A program made the position numbers and the translations under genes. 64,000 nt of DNA. It comes from JBEICQ01 sp046297395 (lineage in GTDB: Bacteria > Bacteroidota > Bacteroidia > UBA4408). The stretch spans positions 86,027 to 150,026 of the forward strand of contig JBKCNM010000032.1 in assembly GCA_046297395.1 (NCBI GenBank), in the 5' to 3' direction. Shown one piece after another: positions 15,497-24,335 of this stretch; the first letter of the stretch is position 1; every line of letters starts with the position of its first letter. The notes under the pieces are model-generated. The model saw only the letters and a program-made list of their open reading frames with translations. It did no database searches and was not told the origin of the DNA.

Positions 15497-17746
15497 TTAT
15501 GACTCTGCCGGTGATGAAGCACCATCAACATTTTCCTTTTTTGGACTTACGCCCTGCTGGGTCTGGTCAATAATTTTTAATTGCTCTTTAAGTTTTTGTA
15601 TTTCTCTTTTTGTGTTCTCCACTTTGGTTCGTGCATCTTTGAGAATACTCTCGGCATTGGCAGACTTAGCAAAAAATCCCATGTTGTTTTCCGCCTGAAG
15701 AATTTCCTGATTAAGGCGTCCAATCCTGTCGCGAATCTTTTGCTTCTCATCTGCTAATTTTTCTGTCCCGCGGCTGTCATTTTTCATCGACTGGTATTTC
15801 ATGGTGAAGAGTGATCGCTGGTTGTCACCAACGCGCGCCCTTACTTCTTCAAATTTCTTGTCGATGACTTTACGGTAGCGGGAATTGAGAGATTCCTTTT
15901 CCTTGAAAGGAACATGCCCAATACCCATCCATTCATTTTGAAATTGCTTGAGCGCTGAGATGGTATCGTTGTTGTTGTCGAGAAGTTCAAAAGTTTCAAT
16001 CTTTGAAATCAGTTGATTTTTGAGTTCCAGATTTTTCGATTGTTGTTCAACCTCATCGGCAAAATGCAGCTTTTTGTTTTCAAAGAAGCTGTCGCATGCT
16101 TTGCGGAATCTCGCCCACACTTTATCGGAATGTTTTTTAGAGACAGGCCCAATCGATTTCCATTGTTCTTGTAATTGCCTGATGATGTTTCCGGCATTCT
16201 TCCAGTCCGTACTATTGGCAAGTGTTTCGGCCTGTTCGCATATATCCTGCTTGAGTTTGAGGTTGTGTGAAAGTGCTTGTCGGAGTTCAGCATAAAACTT
16301 TTCTCTCGATTTATAGAAGGTATCCCTCAGTGATTTGAATAACTTCCATAGTTCTTCATTTTTTTCCTTGTTGGCGAATCCGGCCAGTTTCCACTTCTCC
16401 ATCAGTTGCTCAGCCTGCTGACTAACTTCGAGCCATTCCTTGTGACTGAGCGGCTGAGCCTCACTGATTTTCTGCATCTCTGCAATCAGGGCCTCTTTGA
16501 GCTGAACAGACTGGGCATGAGACTCACGCCTTGAATCGATATACTCGCGTTGGCGTTGAAAAACTTTGTCGAGTGCTGCAGTAAATCTTTGCCATAAACT
16601 CTCATTGATTTCTTTTGGCACAGGTCCAATTTCCTTCCATGCCTGCTGCAATTCTTTGGCTGTTTCCAGGGCCGTTTTGAGTGATGGCTCAATGATATTT
16701 TCTTCCGCTTTTTCGCAAAGGGTGTTTTTGGCTACCAGGTTTTTTTTCTGATCGAGCTCTCTCAATTCCTTGTCAATTTTCAATCGCTCATAGAACCTAC
16801 CGGTATTAAATCTGTAATCTTCCCAAAGGTTGTTGCTTTCACCTGTGGGAACCAATCCGGTGGAACGCCAACGATTTTGCAGGTCGTGAAGTTTCTCAAT
16901 CTGCTTAAAATTAAGCTCTACACTATCAGCAAGCTGGCGAATCTCCTCGATGATTTGTTTTTTCACCAAAAGATTTGCCTTTTGCTCTTTTTCGCGGGTT
17001 TGCTGCAATTGATAAAGACGATGATTGAAAGCACGGAGGAGGTTCACGAATTGTTCATGAAATTCATCAGGCTGTTGAGCCTGCTTTTCGTCCTCAGATT
17101 CATCCTCCTCACTTACAGCTTTGATTTTTTCTTCCTGCAGCTTTCTTTCTTCTTTGGTAAGATTTAGAAAACAATCGCGAATTTCCCTCACAGGTTTTCT
17201 CAAGGAGAGAATGTCATCCTGTTTGAGCAATTCCTCAAGTTTAGCAAGCAGTTCCTTACGACTGAGGTGGGAGTAGGATTCCTCAGCAGCACCTTCATCA
17301 GAAAATTCTTCAGGATTGGCTTCATGGATTTCAACTACCGGCATATCGGAAGCTTCCTGATGGACCGCAGGAGAAGGACTTTCGTAAGCGCCTTCCACAG
17401 AAGGGATTTCTTCAGGCCTGTCTTGCCCCGTACCTTGGGATGTATGATTATTATTGACAGATTCAGTATGATGAAAATCTGCAGGCTGCTGACCTGAGGA
17501 TTCAGAAACAGCAGGTTGAATTACTGCTTGCGATTCATTGCTGTTTGCATTCATTTCGCTGTGAGATGCGTTCCGGCTGACGGCTTCATCGATGGGTTCT
17601 GCGTGCGCATGCATGTGTGGATGAGCGATGGTTTCTTCATCGGGCAAATGGGTAGCAATGGTTTGGTTTTCGCCGATCATCGGTGAACCCTCCGGCAGGG
17701 ATGCAGACGAAGTCCCCGCAGAAGGTGCATTTTCTTCTTGTATCAT
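15497..17746 (-). CDS. DUF349-repeat protein with acidic disordered N-terminus
   Basis: 749-aa cytosolic protein of unknown function found widely in Bacteroidota. Residues 1-150 are acidic, low-complexity and His/Ser/Glu-rich (probably disordered). Then come five DUF349 helical repeats about 78 aa apart, each with a Trp-centred motif: 'WRSTGLVP' (about 295), 'WKEIGPVP' (374), 'WKLAGFAN' (452), 'WKSIGPVS' (529) and 'WMGIGHVP' (607), each followed by an aromatic/basic helix such as 'LWQRFTAALDKVF'. The end is a coiled coil ('LNQEILQAENNMGFF', 'VENTKREIQKLKEQLK'). No enzyme motif is present. DUF349 proteins have been linked loosely to ribosome/RNA contexts, but no function should be assumed. Promoter element TACATTTG lies at 17770-17777. 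Confidence 0.88.
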   Translation of the reverse strand: MIQEENAPSAGTSSASLPEGSPMIGENQTIATHLPDEETIAHPHMHAHAEPIDEAVSRNASHSEMNANSNESQAVIQPAVSESSGQQPADFHHTESVNNNHTSQGTGQDRPEEIPSVEGAYESPSPAVHQEASDMPVVEIHEANPEEFSDEGAAEESYSHLSRKELLAKLEELLKQDDILSLRKPVREIRDCFLNLTKEERKLQEEKIKAVSEEDESEDEKQAQQPDEFHEQFVNLLRAFNHRLYQLQQTREKEQKANLLVKKQIIEEIRQLADSVELNFKQIEKLHDLQNRWRSTGLVPTGESNNLWEDYRFNTGRFYERLKIDKELRELDQKKNLVAKNTLCEKAEENIIEPSLKTALETAKELQQAWKEIGPVPKEINESLWQRFTAALDKVFQRQREYIDSRRESHAQSVQLKEALIAEMQKISEAQPLSHKEWLEVSQQAEQLMEKWKLAGFANKEKNEELWKLFKSLRDTFYKSREKFYAELRQALSHNLKLKQDICEQAETLANSTDWKNAGNIIRQLQEQWKSIGPVSKKHSDKVWARFRKACDSFFENKKLHFADEVEQQSKNLELKNQLISKIETFELLDNNNDTISALKQFQNEWMGIGHVPFKEKESLNSRYRKVIDKKFEEVRARVGDNQRSLFTMKYQSMKNDSRGTEKLADEKQKIRDRIGRLNQEILQAENNMGFFAKSANAESILKDARTKVENTKREIQKLKEQLKIIDQTQQGVSPKKENVDGASSPAES

Positions 17747-17769
17747 GTTGTTTAAATACGATTGATATA

Positions 17770-17777
17770 CAAATGTA
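17770..17777 (-). promoter_or_regulatory. -7 promoter element of the DUF349 gene
   Basis: TACATTTG on the minus strand, exact TAnnTTTG match, 24 nt upstream of the ATG at 17746. No -33 TTTG at standard spacing. Confidence 0.45.
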
Positions 17778-17825
17778 AGTGAATTTTACAGCAAGTACAG
17801 AGAATTTCAATTTTCTGCACCCTAC

Positions 17826-17864
17826 TTTCTCACTTGAGATAGACAAACACGCAACAAGTGAAAA
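17826..17864. promoter_or_regulatory. Dyad symmetry in divergent intergenic region
   Basis: TTTCTCACTTG (17826-17836) and CAAGTGAAAA (17855-17864) form an inverted repeat with a perfect 7-bp core (TCACTTG/CAAGTGA), extended with one mismatch, around an 18-nt spacer. It sits between the DUF349 gene and the divergent haem-lipoprotein operon, a position suited to a dimeric regulator. No regulator is identified. Confidence 0.35.
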
Positions 17865-17914
17865 GGGTTCAAAAATTAACTTATTAATTTGCGTATAATT
17901 GCGGTATCAAAACC

Positions 17915-18286
17915 ATGAAAATCAACCATACGGCCACATGGATGCTCGTAACCATTGTGCTGATTATATCCTGTAAAAAAGGAAACTACGAGCGGGATTT
18001 TATGCCCAAGCCTATTCCTTCCGACACTTGCTCTGTCAATATCACTTTCAGCAAACATGTCTCGGCAATCATTGGGTCTAAATGTGCTGTTTCCGGATGT
18101 CACAACAGCACAGGCCTCAATCCTGCCTTTCTCAACTATCAGGACATCAGTTCTTATGCATCGCGTATCAAAACGCGTATCAACGATGCAGGTAATCCCA
18201 TGCCACCCGTAGGAGCCACTCCCCTCACCTCCTGCGAGGTTGCCAAGTTAAGTTCATGGATAAGTGCGGGTGCTCAAAACAACTAA
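17915..18286 (+). CDS. Predicted c-type cytochrome lipoprotein with CX4CH motif
   Basis: 123-aa protein. N-terminal lipoprotein signal: hydrophobic 'WMLVTIVLIIS' then Cys ('IISCKKG'), so membrane-anchored in the periplasm or outer membrane. A single haem-like motif 'CAVSGCHNSTG' (about residues 58-68) has four residues between the cysteines (CX4CH instead of CXXCH). A likely distal Met lies in 'AGNPMPPVG', and a terminal helix 'EVAKLSSWISAGAQ' closes the fold as in small cytochromes c. Extra cysteines at 44 and about 108 could form a disulfide. It is followed by the DUF5777 barrel gene 12 nt later. Haem binding is inferred; an unrelated disulfide-bonded protein is possible. Confidence 0.72.
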   Translation: MKINHTATWMLVTIVLIISCKKGNYERDFMPKPIPSDTCSVNITFSKHVSAIIGSKCAVSGCHNSTGLNPAFLNYQDISSYASRIKTRINDAGNPMPPVGATPLTSCEVAKLSSWISAGAQNN

Positions 18287-18298
18287 ATCAACATTCCC

Positions 18299-19162
18299 AT
18301 GAAAAACACCCTTCTCATTGCGTTCCTGGTATGCATGGCTTTTGCCTTTCACAGCGCAGCACAAAGCGACATGGATTTGCTTGATGACAAAGAAGAATCT
18401 TCTCCTGTTCTTGCCACATTCAAAGGCACACGCCTGATTAATTTTCACACCATTGAAGTACCCGGCAAACGCAGTCTTGACTTCCGAATTGCACACCGAT
18501 TTGATGAATTAAACAAAGGCATTTACAACATGTGGGGGCTCGACGGCGGTGCAAACATCCGTCTGAGTCTGCAATATTCCTGGGACGGCAGACTTGCTTT
18601 TGAGATGGGCCGTGCCGGAAAAGAAAAAAATTATGACGCACAGGTGAAATACCGTCTGTTAAGACAAACCACCGATCATACCATGCCCTTAAGCCTTACC
18701 TTGGTGGGTGGCATGTATTATGATTTTACAAAAAATCCTCTGCTACCTTCCAACAAAGTCTATCGCCTCTCTTATGTAACACAGGTAATTGTAGGAAGAA
18801 AATTCAATGAGCGATTTTCTTTTCAAGTGGCACCGGTTTGGATTCATTTTAACCTCACTGATAGTATTGGCGACAACAATGATGCCTTTACGCTGGCTGC
18901 CTGTATGCGTTATAAATTTACAAAACGACTTGCGCTTACAGCGGAATATGGTTACAGGCTGGTGAAAAATTTCACTAACGATACTTATTATGATCCATTT
19001 GGAATAGGCTTGGATATTGAAACCGGTGGGCATGTATTTCAGGTTCATATTACCAATGCGATGTTTATGCAGGAACATTTGTATTTTTCAAGAACATCAA
19101 CCACCTTCAAAGACTGGGGAATAAGGCTTGGTTTTAATGTCTCCAGATTATTCGCCATTTAA
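18299..19162 (+). CDS. DUF5777-family beta-barrel protein
   Basis: 287 aa with a signal peptide ('MKNTLLIAFLVCMAFAFHSA' then AQS). The remainder alternates polar and aromatic residues as in outer-membrane beta-barrels and matches DUF5777 by eye: 'FKGTRLINFHTIEVPGK', 'FRIAHRFDELNKGI', 'GLDGGANIRLSLQYS', the C-terminal 'GGHVFQVHITNAMFMQE' and a final Phe-rich strand. The family is found in Bacteroidota and often next to cytochrome-like or YceI proteins; function unknown. It lies 12 nt after the haem-type lipoprotein and 14 nt before the M20 peptidase, so likely one operon. Confidence 0.8.
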   Translation: MKNTLLIAFLVCMAFAFHSAAQSDMDLLDDKEESSPVLATFKGTRLINFHTIEVPGKRSLDFRIAHRFDELNKGIYNMWGLDGGANIRLSLQYSWDGRLAFEMGRAGKEKNYDAQVKYRLLRQTTDHTMPLSLTLVGGMYYDFTKNPLLPSNKVYRLSYVTQVIVGRKFNERFSFQVAPVWIHFNLTDSIGDNNDAFTLAACMRYKFTKRLALTAEYGYRLVKNFTNDTYYDPFGIGLDIETGGHVFQVHITNAMFMQEHLYFSRTSTTFKDWGIRLGFNVSRLFAI

Positions 19163-19176
19163 AACAACAATAAGCT

Positions 19177-20562
19177 ATGTACAGAGAATATATAGACGCC
19201 AACAAAGAGCGATTCGTAAATGAATTGTGCGATTTGCTTCGTATTCCATCCGTAAGTGCTGACCCATCATTCAAAAAAGATGTAATCAGGATGGCCGAAG
19301 CAACCCGAGATGCACTCAGTGCTGCGGGGGCTGACGATGCCCGCTTGATGGAAACGGATGGTTTTCCTATTGTGTTTGCGCAAAAAATAATTGATCCCGG
19401 ACTACCCACTATTCTTGTATACGGGCACTACGATGTGCAACCGCCCGATCCTCTCAATCTATGGGAGAGTGGCCCCTTTGAACCTGTCATTAAAAAGACA
19501 AGCATACATCCCGATGGGGCGATTTTTGCCCGAGGCAGTTGCGACGACAAGGGACAAGTATTTATGCATGTAAAGGCACTGGAAGCAATGCTCAAACTCA
19601 ACAGCCTTCCCTGCAATGTAAAATTCATGATTGAAGGTGAGGAAGAAGTGGGTTCATCAAGCCTGGGTGCATTTCTTGAGAAACATAAAGCACTTTTAAA
19701 AGCAGATGTCATCCTGATATCAGATACATCTATTCTTGCCAATGATCTCCCATCGGTGGATGTTGGCTTAAGGGGTCTCAGCTATGTGGAAGTAGAAGTA
19801 ACCGGTCCAAACAAGGACTTACACTCAGGAGTATATGGCGGTGCAGTTGCAAATCCTGTGCAAGTTTTGTGTGAGATGATTGCATCATTGAAAGACAAGA
19901 ACAACCACATTGTTATTCCCGGATTCTACGATGATGTATACGAGCTGAGCGCTTCAGAAAGAGCCGAAATGGCTGAAACACCTTTTGATATTGAGGTGTA
20001 CAAAAAAGACCTAGATGTGAATGAATTGCGTGGAGAAGAAGGATACAGCACTTTAGAGCGCACCGGCACCAGGCCCACGCTCGAGGTAAATGGCATGTGG
20101 GGAGGATATACTGGCGAAGGCGCAAAAACAGTGCTTCCCTCAAAGGCTTATGCCAAAATATCGATGAGACTTGTTCCCTATCAGGATCCGGATAAAATCA
20201 CCAAACTATTCAGTGATTATTTTTCCTCCATAGCACCTCCATCTGTAAAGGTTCAGGTAAAACCTCATCATGGGGGCCATCCATACATCACCAAAACAGA
20301 CTCGATAGAGTTTAAGGCAGCGTCGCGTGCCATGGAAAAAACTTTTGGAAAAAAACCTATCCCAACCCGCGGAGGAGGCAGTATTCCCATTGTTGCGCTG
20401 TTTGAGAAAACCCTTGGTTTAAAATCAGTGCTTATGGGATTTGGACTTGATAGCGATGGATTGCATTCACCTAACGAGCATTATGGCATCTTTAACTTTT
20501 TGAAAGGGGTTGAGACCATTCCTCATTTTTTTCACGAGTATACACAACTGAAAAAACAATAA
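19177..20562 (+). CDS. M20-family metallo-dipeptidase
   Basis: 461-aa zinc dipeptidase of the M20/ArgE/DapE/CNDP group, cytosolic. Metal ligands are visible: 'LVYGHYDVQPPD' (H and catalytic D, about 86-97), 'GSCDDKGQVFMH' (bridging D), 'IEGEEEVGSSSLG' (general base E and ligand E, about 152-163), 'ILISDTS' (D) and a C-terminal His in 'GLDSDGLHSPNEH'. The lid/dimerisation domain includes 'DLHSGVYGGAVANP'. It probably hydrolyses dipeptides after uptake. It precedes a DAACS transporter by 4 nt, a sensible peptide-hydrolase and amino-acid transporter pair. Exact substrate unknown. Confidence 0.92.
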   Translation: MYREYIDANKERFVNELCDLLRIPSVSADPSFKKDVIRMAEATRDALSAAGADDARLMETDGFPIVFAQKIIDPGLPTILVYGHYDVQPPDPLNLWESGPFEPVIKKTSIHPDGAIFARGSCDDKGQVFMHVKALEAMLKLNSLPCNVKFMIEGEEEVGSSSLGAFLEKHKALLKADVILISDTSILANDLPSVDVGLRGLSYVEVEVTGPNKDLHSGVYGGAVANPVQVLCEMIASLKDKNNHIVIPGFYDDVYELSASERAEMAETPFDIEVYKKDLDVNELRGEEGYSTLERTGTRPTLEVNGMWGGYTGEGAKTVLPSKAYAKISMRLVPYQDPDKITKLFSDYFSSIAPPSVKVQVKPHHGGHPYITKTDSIEFKAASRAMEKTFGKKPIPTRGGGSIPIVALFEKTLGLKSVLMGFGLDSDGLHSPNEHYGIFNFLKGVETIPHFFHEYTQLKKQ

Positions 20563-20566
20563 GCCT

Positions 20567-21826
20567 ATGATCCTGCTAAGGATGGCGGCCTATGTGGCAG
20601 GCCTTTACTTGCTCATCAGGTTCAAGAAAAAACTCACCTGGTGGATCATGGCAGGAATGGTGCTGGGCATTGAAACCGGCATCAGCTTTCCGGACTTCGC
20701 TGTGCACTGTAAAATTTTAAGCACCATTTTTTTAAGGCTTATCAAATGTATTGTGGCTCCGCTCCTTTTGGGGACTCTTGTTGGTGGAATTGCAGGTCAT
20801 TCAGACCTCAGGCAATTGGGACGACTTGGTTGGAAATCGCTGCTTTATTTTGAAGGAGTTACTACGCTTGCACTTTTTATCGGACTGGCTGCCATCAACC
20901 TCTCAGGTGCAGGGTATGGACTCTCACTCAGCGGATCAAGTGAATCATTATCGGGTCTGGAGATAAAACAACCGGGAGGAAAGGATATCATTATTCATGC
21001 ATTTCCGGAAAATATTGCCAAGTCCATTGCCGAAGGTCAGGTTTTACAGGTTGTGGTTTTCAGCATTCTTTTTGCCATCGGCTTAGTGATGGTAAAAGCG
21101 GAGAAACGCAGACCAATGTTGACATGGCTTGAGAGTTTAAGCGAAACAATGTTTAAGTTCACACATGTGGTGATGTACCTGGCGCCATTGGCGGTATTTG
21201 GTGCGATTGCAGCTACCATTGCAGGCATGGGCCCGGGGGTTTTGGTTAACCTTTTCAAACTCCTGCTCACACTCTATGCCGCGCTGTTGTTTTTTGTGCT
21301 TGCGGTTTTATTTCCGATTGCATTGGTTTGTCGCATTCCCATTAAAAAATTCATCAGGGCGGTAAGTGAACCGGTTTCATTGGCTTTCGCAACAGCAAGT
21401 TCTGAAGCAGCGCTGCCGGATGCCATGGAGAAGAGGGAGGCATTTGGTGTGCCCGGAAAACTTGTGTCTTTCGTGATGCCTACCGGCTATAGTTTCAACC
21501 TTGATGGAACAACTTTGTATCTCTCGCTGGCATCAGTATTTGTTGCCCAGGCCGCGGGCATCGAATTGTCCTTGGGTACCCAGCTTGCCATGGTGTTTAC
21601 CTTGATGCTTACAAGCAAAGGTGTTGCCGGTGTTCCGCGTGCATCACTCGTGATATTGCTGGGTACACTTTCTACATTCAATTTGCCACCGGAACCCGTA
21701 TTTGCCATTCTTGGCATTGATGCGTTGATGGACATGGTGCGCACAGGGGTAAATGTGCTGGGCAATTGCTTGGCCTCCGCAGTTATTGCGCGTTGGGAGG
21801 GAGAGTTGGAAACAGAAGCGGCTTAA
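20567..21826 (+). CDS. Dicarboxylate/amino acid:cation symporter (DAACS family)
   Basis: 419-aa inner-membrane transporter like GltP/DctA that takes up glutamate, aspartate or C4-dicarboxylates with H+ or Na+. About eight membrane segments plus the re-entrant hairpins are visible. Hallmarks: 'ATASSEAALPDAMEK' (the first hairpin serine-rich motif), 'PTGYSFNLDGTTLY' (the N-x-DGT transport motif) and 'TSKGVAGVPRASLV' (second hairpin). Start ATG at 20567 is 4 nt after the dipeptidase stop, so it is translated from the same message. Confidence 0.92.
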   Translation: MILLRMAAYVAGLYLLIRFKKKLTWWIMAGMVLGIETGISFPDFAVHCKILSTIFLRLIKCIVAPLLLGTLVGGIAGHSDLRQLGRLGWKSLLYFEGVTTLALFIGLAAINLSGAGYGLSLSGSSESLSGLEIKQPGGKDIIIHAFPENIAKSIAEGQVLQVVVFSILFAIGLVMVKAEKRRPMLTWLESLSETMFKFTHVVMYLAPLAVFGAIAATIAGMGPGVLVNLFKLLLTLYAALLFFVLAVLFPIALVCRIPIKKFIRAVSEPVSLAFATASSEAALPDAMEKREAFGVPGKLVSFVMPTGYSFNLDGTTLYLSLASVFVAQAAGIELSLGTQLAMVFTLMLTSKGVAGVPRASLVILLGTLSTFNLPPEPVFAILGIDALMDMVRTGVNVLGNCLASAVIARWEGELETEAA

Positions 21827-21838
21827 AAGAGCGGCCGA

Positions 21839-24220
21839 TTATTTTCTAATGAAATAAAAAGTACCGTTTTCGTCTTTTAATCCCTGAATATTTCCAAGTT
21901 TAGGCTTAGCCGCCTGACTTGATTTGGCTAATTGTGAAACCTTTTCAGAAACCTTATCAATGGAGATGCATTTGTCATTCACCCCATTGAGCACATTCAC
22001 AAATGATTTTGCAAAGGCTGATTTGTCATCATTCAGATCGAGGTTGGTTGATGAGAATACCTGGGCCGAACGAAGACGGGTGGTTTCCCAGTTTCCACAT
22101 TCACGGGGCTTGCCAATATCTCGCATGGCCAGGTAAAATGCAGGACCTGTTTCACAGGCATCTGAAACCACCAGGGTATGCTTTACTTTCTGGTAACTGG
22201 CAAGATAACCCCTCAGGTTATTCAGGCTAAAGAAGGTAAAATCATCTTTTTTATTGGCATCAACAGGCAACCAGTAACCGGTTTCGTTCAGGAATTTACC
22301 ATGACCGGCAAACCAAATTAAGATTGAATTCACATTGTTTTTGTTTACCATTTCCCGGAGTTCAGAGGCAAAGAATCGTTCCATTTCATTTTTAGAAAGA
22401 TCCTTTTTAACGATGATTTGATTGATGTTGTAACCGCTGAGAGCAGCTTTCATTGCATTAACATCATTGCTGGAGGCCTGCAATGCAGGCAAATTCTGAT
22501 AATTGGAGTTATCAATAAACACTGCCCATGTCTTACCCATGGGGGAAGCTGATGAATCACTCATCTGGCTGCGGTTTAGCTTAAAGGCAACCGCACCTAT
22601 GTTATTAAAAATATCGGTTGCTTTTATTCGTACTGAATCTATTCCTACGATGTCAAGCGTGTGATTACATGAGACCGGACGGGCAGTAGCATCGAATGAA
22701 ACAGACTGTCCGTTTATTTCAATTCTGGAAATCTCACTGGCATCCTGGATGGTAAGGCTCAGATTAAGAGCGTATCCAATGGTATCGTTCAGCATAATAT
22801 CCTTGCCGTTGTTGGCCGGACTCAAAAGGGTGATTTGAGGAGGATTTGACTCTGAGCGAAGCATGCTGATTTTTTTTGTTGAGAGGTTGCCATAAACATC
22901 AGAGGCAAGGATATCAAAACTTCCTTGCGGGGCAGGAGCTAATCTGATAGAAAAGCCCGGATTGATGGCTGTTGTATCAATGGAAACAGAAATCCCGTTC
23001 ACAATAAGTTTTTGAATTGGATTTCTGTCCGTAACAATGCCTTTCAGAATGAGTGCAGAAGAATCTCTGTCAAGGTATATAGTTCCGGGATTGTTTTTGG
23101 AGGCGGAAGCAAGCTGAACTTCAGGAGGATTTTTCTCGCGGTTCTTCTCAAAAATCTTTTTGCGAATCACAGATTCCAGTTTGTTGACAGATTCATTGGT
23201 GGAGCGTATCTTTTTAATCTGAATAAGCGCTTCCTCTGATTTACCGAGGGCGTCAAGGCACCTTGCCCTTCCGAGCATGGCTTCCTGGTTGTCGGGATCA
23301 AAAACCAAGCTTCTCTGAAAATCTCCTATGGCTGGATCGGTTTGTCCGATTTTATAAAAATGATTTCCTCTGTAAACATAATATTGTGGGTTTCTCTCGT
23401 CCATGGTGATTGCCTTGTTCAGGTTTTCAATGGCAAGTGCATTGTTGCCTGTAGAAGAGAGTGCAGCGCCTTTCATGGCATAAAACAAGGACTCGTCTTT
23501 GTAAATATTCATGGCAGCCTCACTGGCAGCCAGGAGTTCGGTAAACATTCCGTATTTGTTGAGTGTCCTAACCTGAAACTGAAAATAATTCAGATAGGAT
23601 TTTTTATCTGCCTTGTTGATGAATTCTTTTGATGAAGTAAGCAGGGAAACGGCTTTGCTCGCAAAGGTGCCTGCCATCATTCCGTTACCGGAACTGTCAG
23701 CAATGGTGGCCTTCAGTAGATAGGCTTCCGGCATGTCATCATCCAGATCGATAGCCTTTTCTCCAGCTTGCATTGCCAAATCATATTGCTTTAAACAGAG
23801 ACGGGCGTTCCCAAGCAGCAAATAAGCATCCTTGTATTTTTTCTTCTGTTCAATGGCCTTCTGGGCAGATTCGGTTGCCTCTTTACACATTCCGCCGAAC
23901 AGCTGGGCAGTTCCCAAAAAATAATACAACTCCTCATCATTCGGACTATCTGCGATAGCTTTGTTGAAATCTGAGATGGCCTCTTTGTACCTTTTTAGTG
24001 CAATGAATACCCTTCCCCTTGACCTGTATGCATCCGTGTAAGTACTTTTTACTGCAATTGCTTTGTTGAAATAATCCAGAGCCTCGTTCCACTGAGCTTG
24101 TGTTGCTGCTGCAACCCCGTCTTCATAAAACCGTTTTGCGTTTTGCGCAAAGCCGTTTTTATTACAAAAAAAAATGAGGGCAAAAAACAAAAGGGAAAAA
24201 TTCACTGTAAACTTATTCAT
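21839..24220 (-). CDS. Secreted TPR protein with C-terminal caspase-like (C14) domain
   Basis: 793 aa. Signal peptide 'MNKFTVNFSLLFFALIFF' to 'GFAQ' puts it outside the cytosol; the frame opens at 24271 but only the ATG at 24220 gives this signal. Residues about 30-350 hold TPR repeats ('ALDYFNKAIAVKSTYTDAY', 'AISDFNKAIADSPNDEELY', 'AIENLNKAITMDERNPQYY'). About 375-560 are two Ig-like beta regions ('PPQITLLSPANNGKDIMLND'). About 565-793 is a caspase-type peptidase: 'KTWAVFIDNSNYQNLPAL', His640 in 'WFAGHGKF' and Cys689 in 'VSDACETG' form the dyad. Its substrate is unknown; eukaryote-like caspases of bacteria mostly cut after Arg/Lys or are defence effectors, but this one is exported. It converges on the symporter gene with a 12-nt gap. 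Confidence 0.88.
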   Translation of the reverse strand: MNKFTVNFSLLFFALIFFCNKNGFAQNAKRFYEDGVAAATQAQWNEALDYFNKAIAVKSTYTDAYRSRGRVFIALKRYKEAISDFNKAIADSPNDEELYYFLGTAQLFGGMCKEATESAQKAIEQKKKYKDAYLLLGNARLCLKQYDLAMQAGEKAIDLDDDMPEAYLLKATIADSSGNGMMAGTFASKAVSLLTSSKEFINKADKKSYLNYFQFQVRTLNKYGMFTELLAASEAAMNIYKDESLFYAMKGAALSSTGNNALAIENLNKAITMDERNPQYYVYRGNHFYKIGQTDPAIGDFQRSLVFDPDNQEAMLGRARCLDALGKSEEALIQIKKIRSTNESVNKLESVIRKKIFEKNREKNPPEVQLASASKNNPGTIYLDRDSSALILKGIVTDRNPIQKLIVNGISVSIDTTAINPGFSIRLAPAPQGSFDILASDVYGNLSTKKISMLRSESNPPQITLLSPANNGKDIMLNDTIGYALNLSLTIQDASEISRIEINGQSVSFDATARPVSCNHTLDIVGIDSVRIKATDIFNNIGAVAFKLNRSQMSDSSASPMGKTWAVFIDNSNYQNLPALQASSNDVNAMKAALSGYNINQIIVKKDLSKNEMERFFASELREMVNKNNVNSILIWFAGHGKFLNETGYWLPVDANKKDDFTFFSLNNLRGYLASYQKVKHTLVVSDACETGPAFYLAMRDIGKPRECGNWETTRLRSAQVFSSTNLDLNDDKSAFAKSFVNVLNGVNDKCISIDKVSEKVSQLAKSSQAAKPKLGNIQGLKDENGTFYFIRK

Positions 24221-24335
24221 GGTTTTTATTTTGTTGTGTTTAACTGCCGGTTCGTTGTAAATGTTACTCATTTGGTCAAAAAAAAATGTGTTTTCGTCTA
24301 TGATTTGAGTTAATTGCTTAAGTTTGAACTATTCT

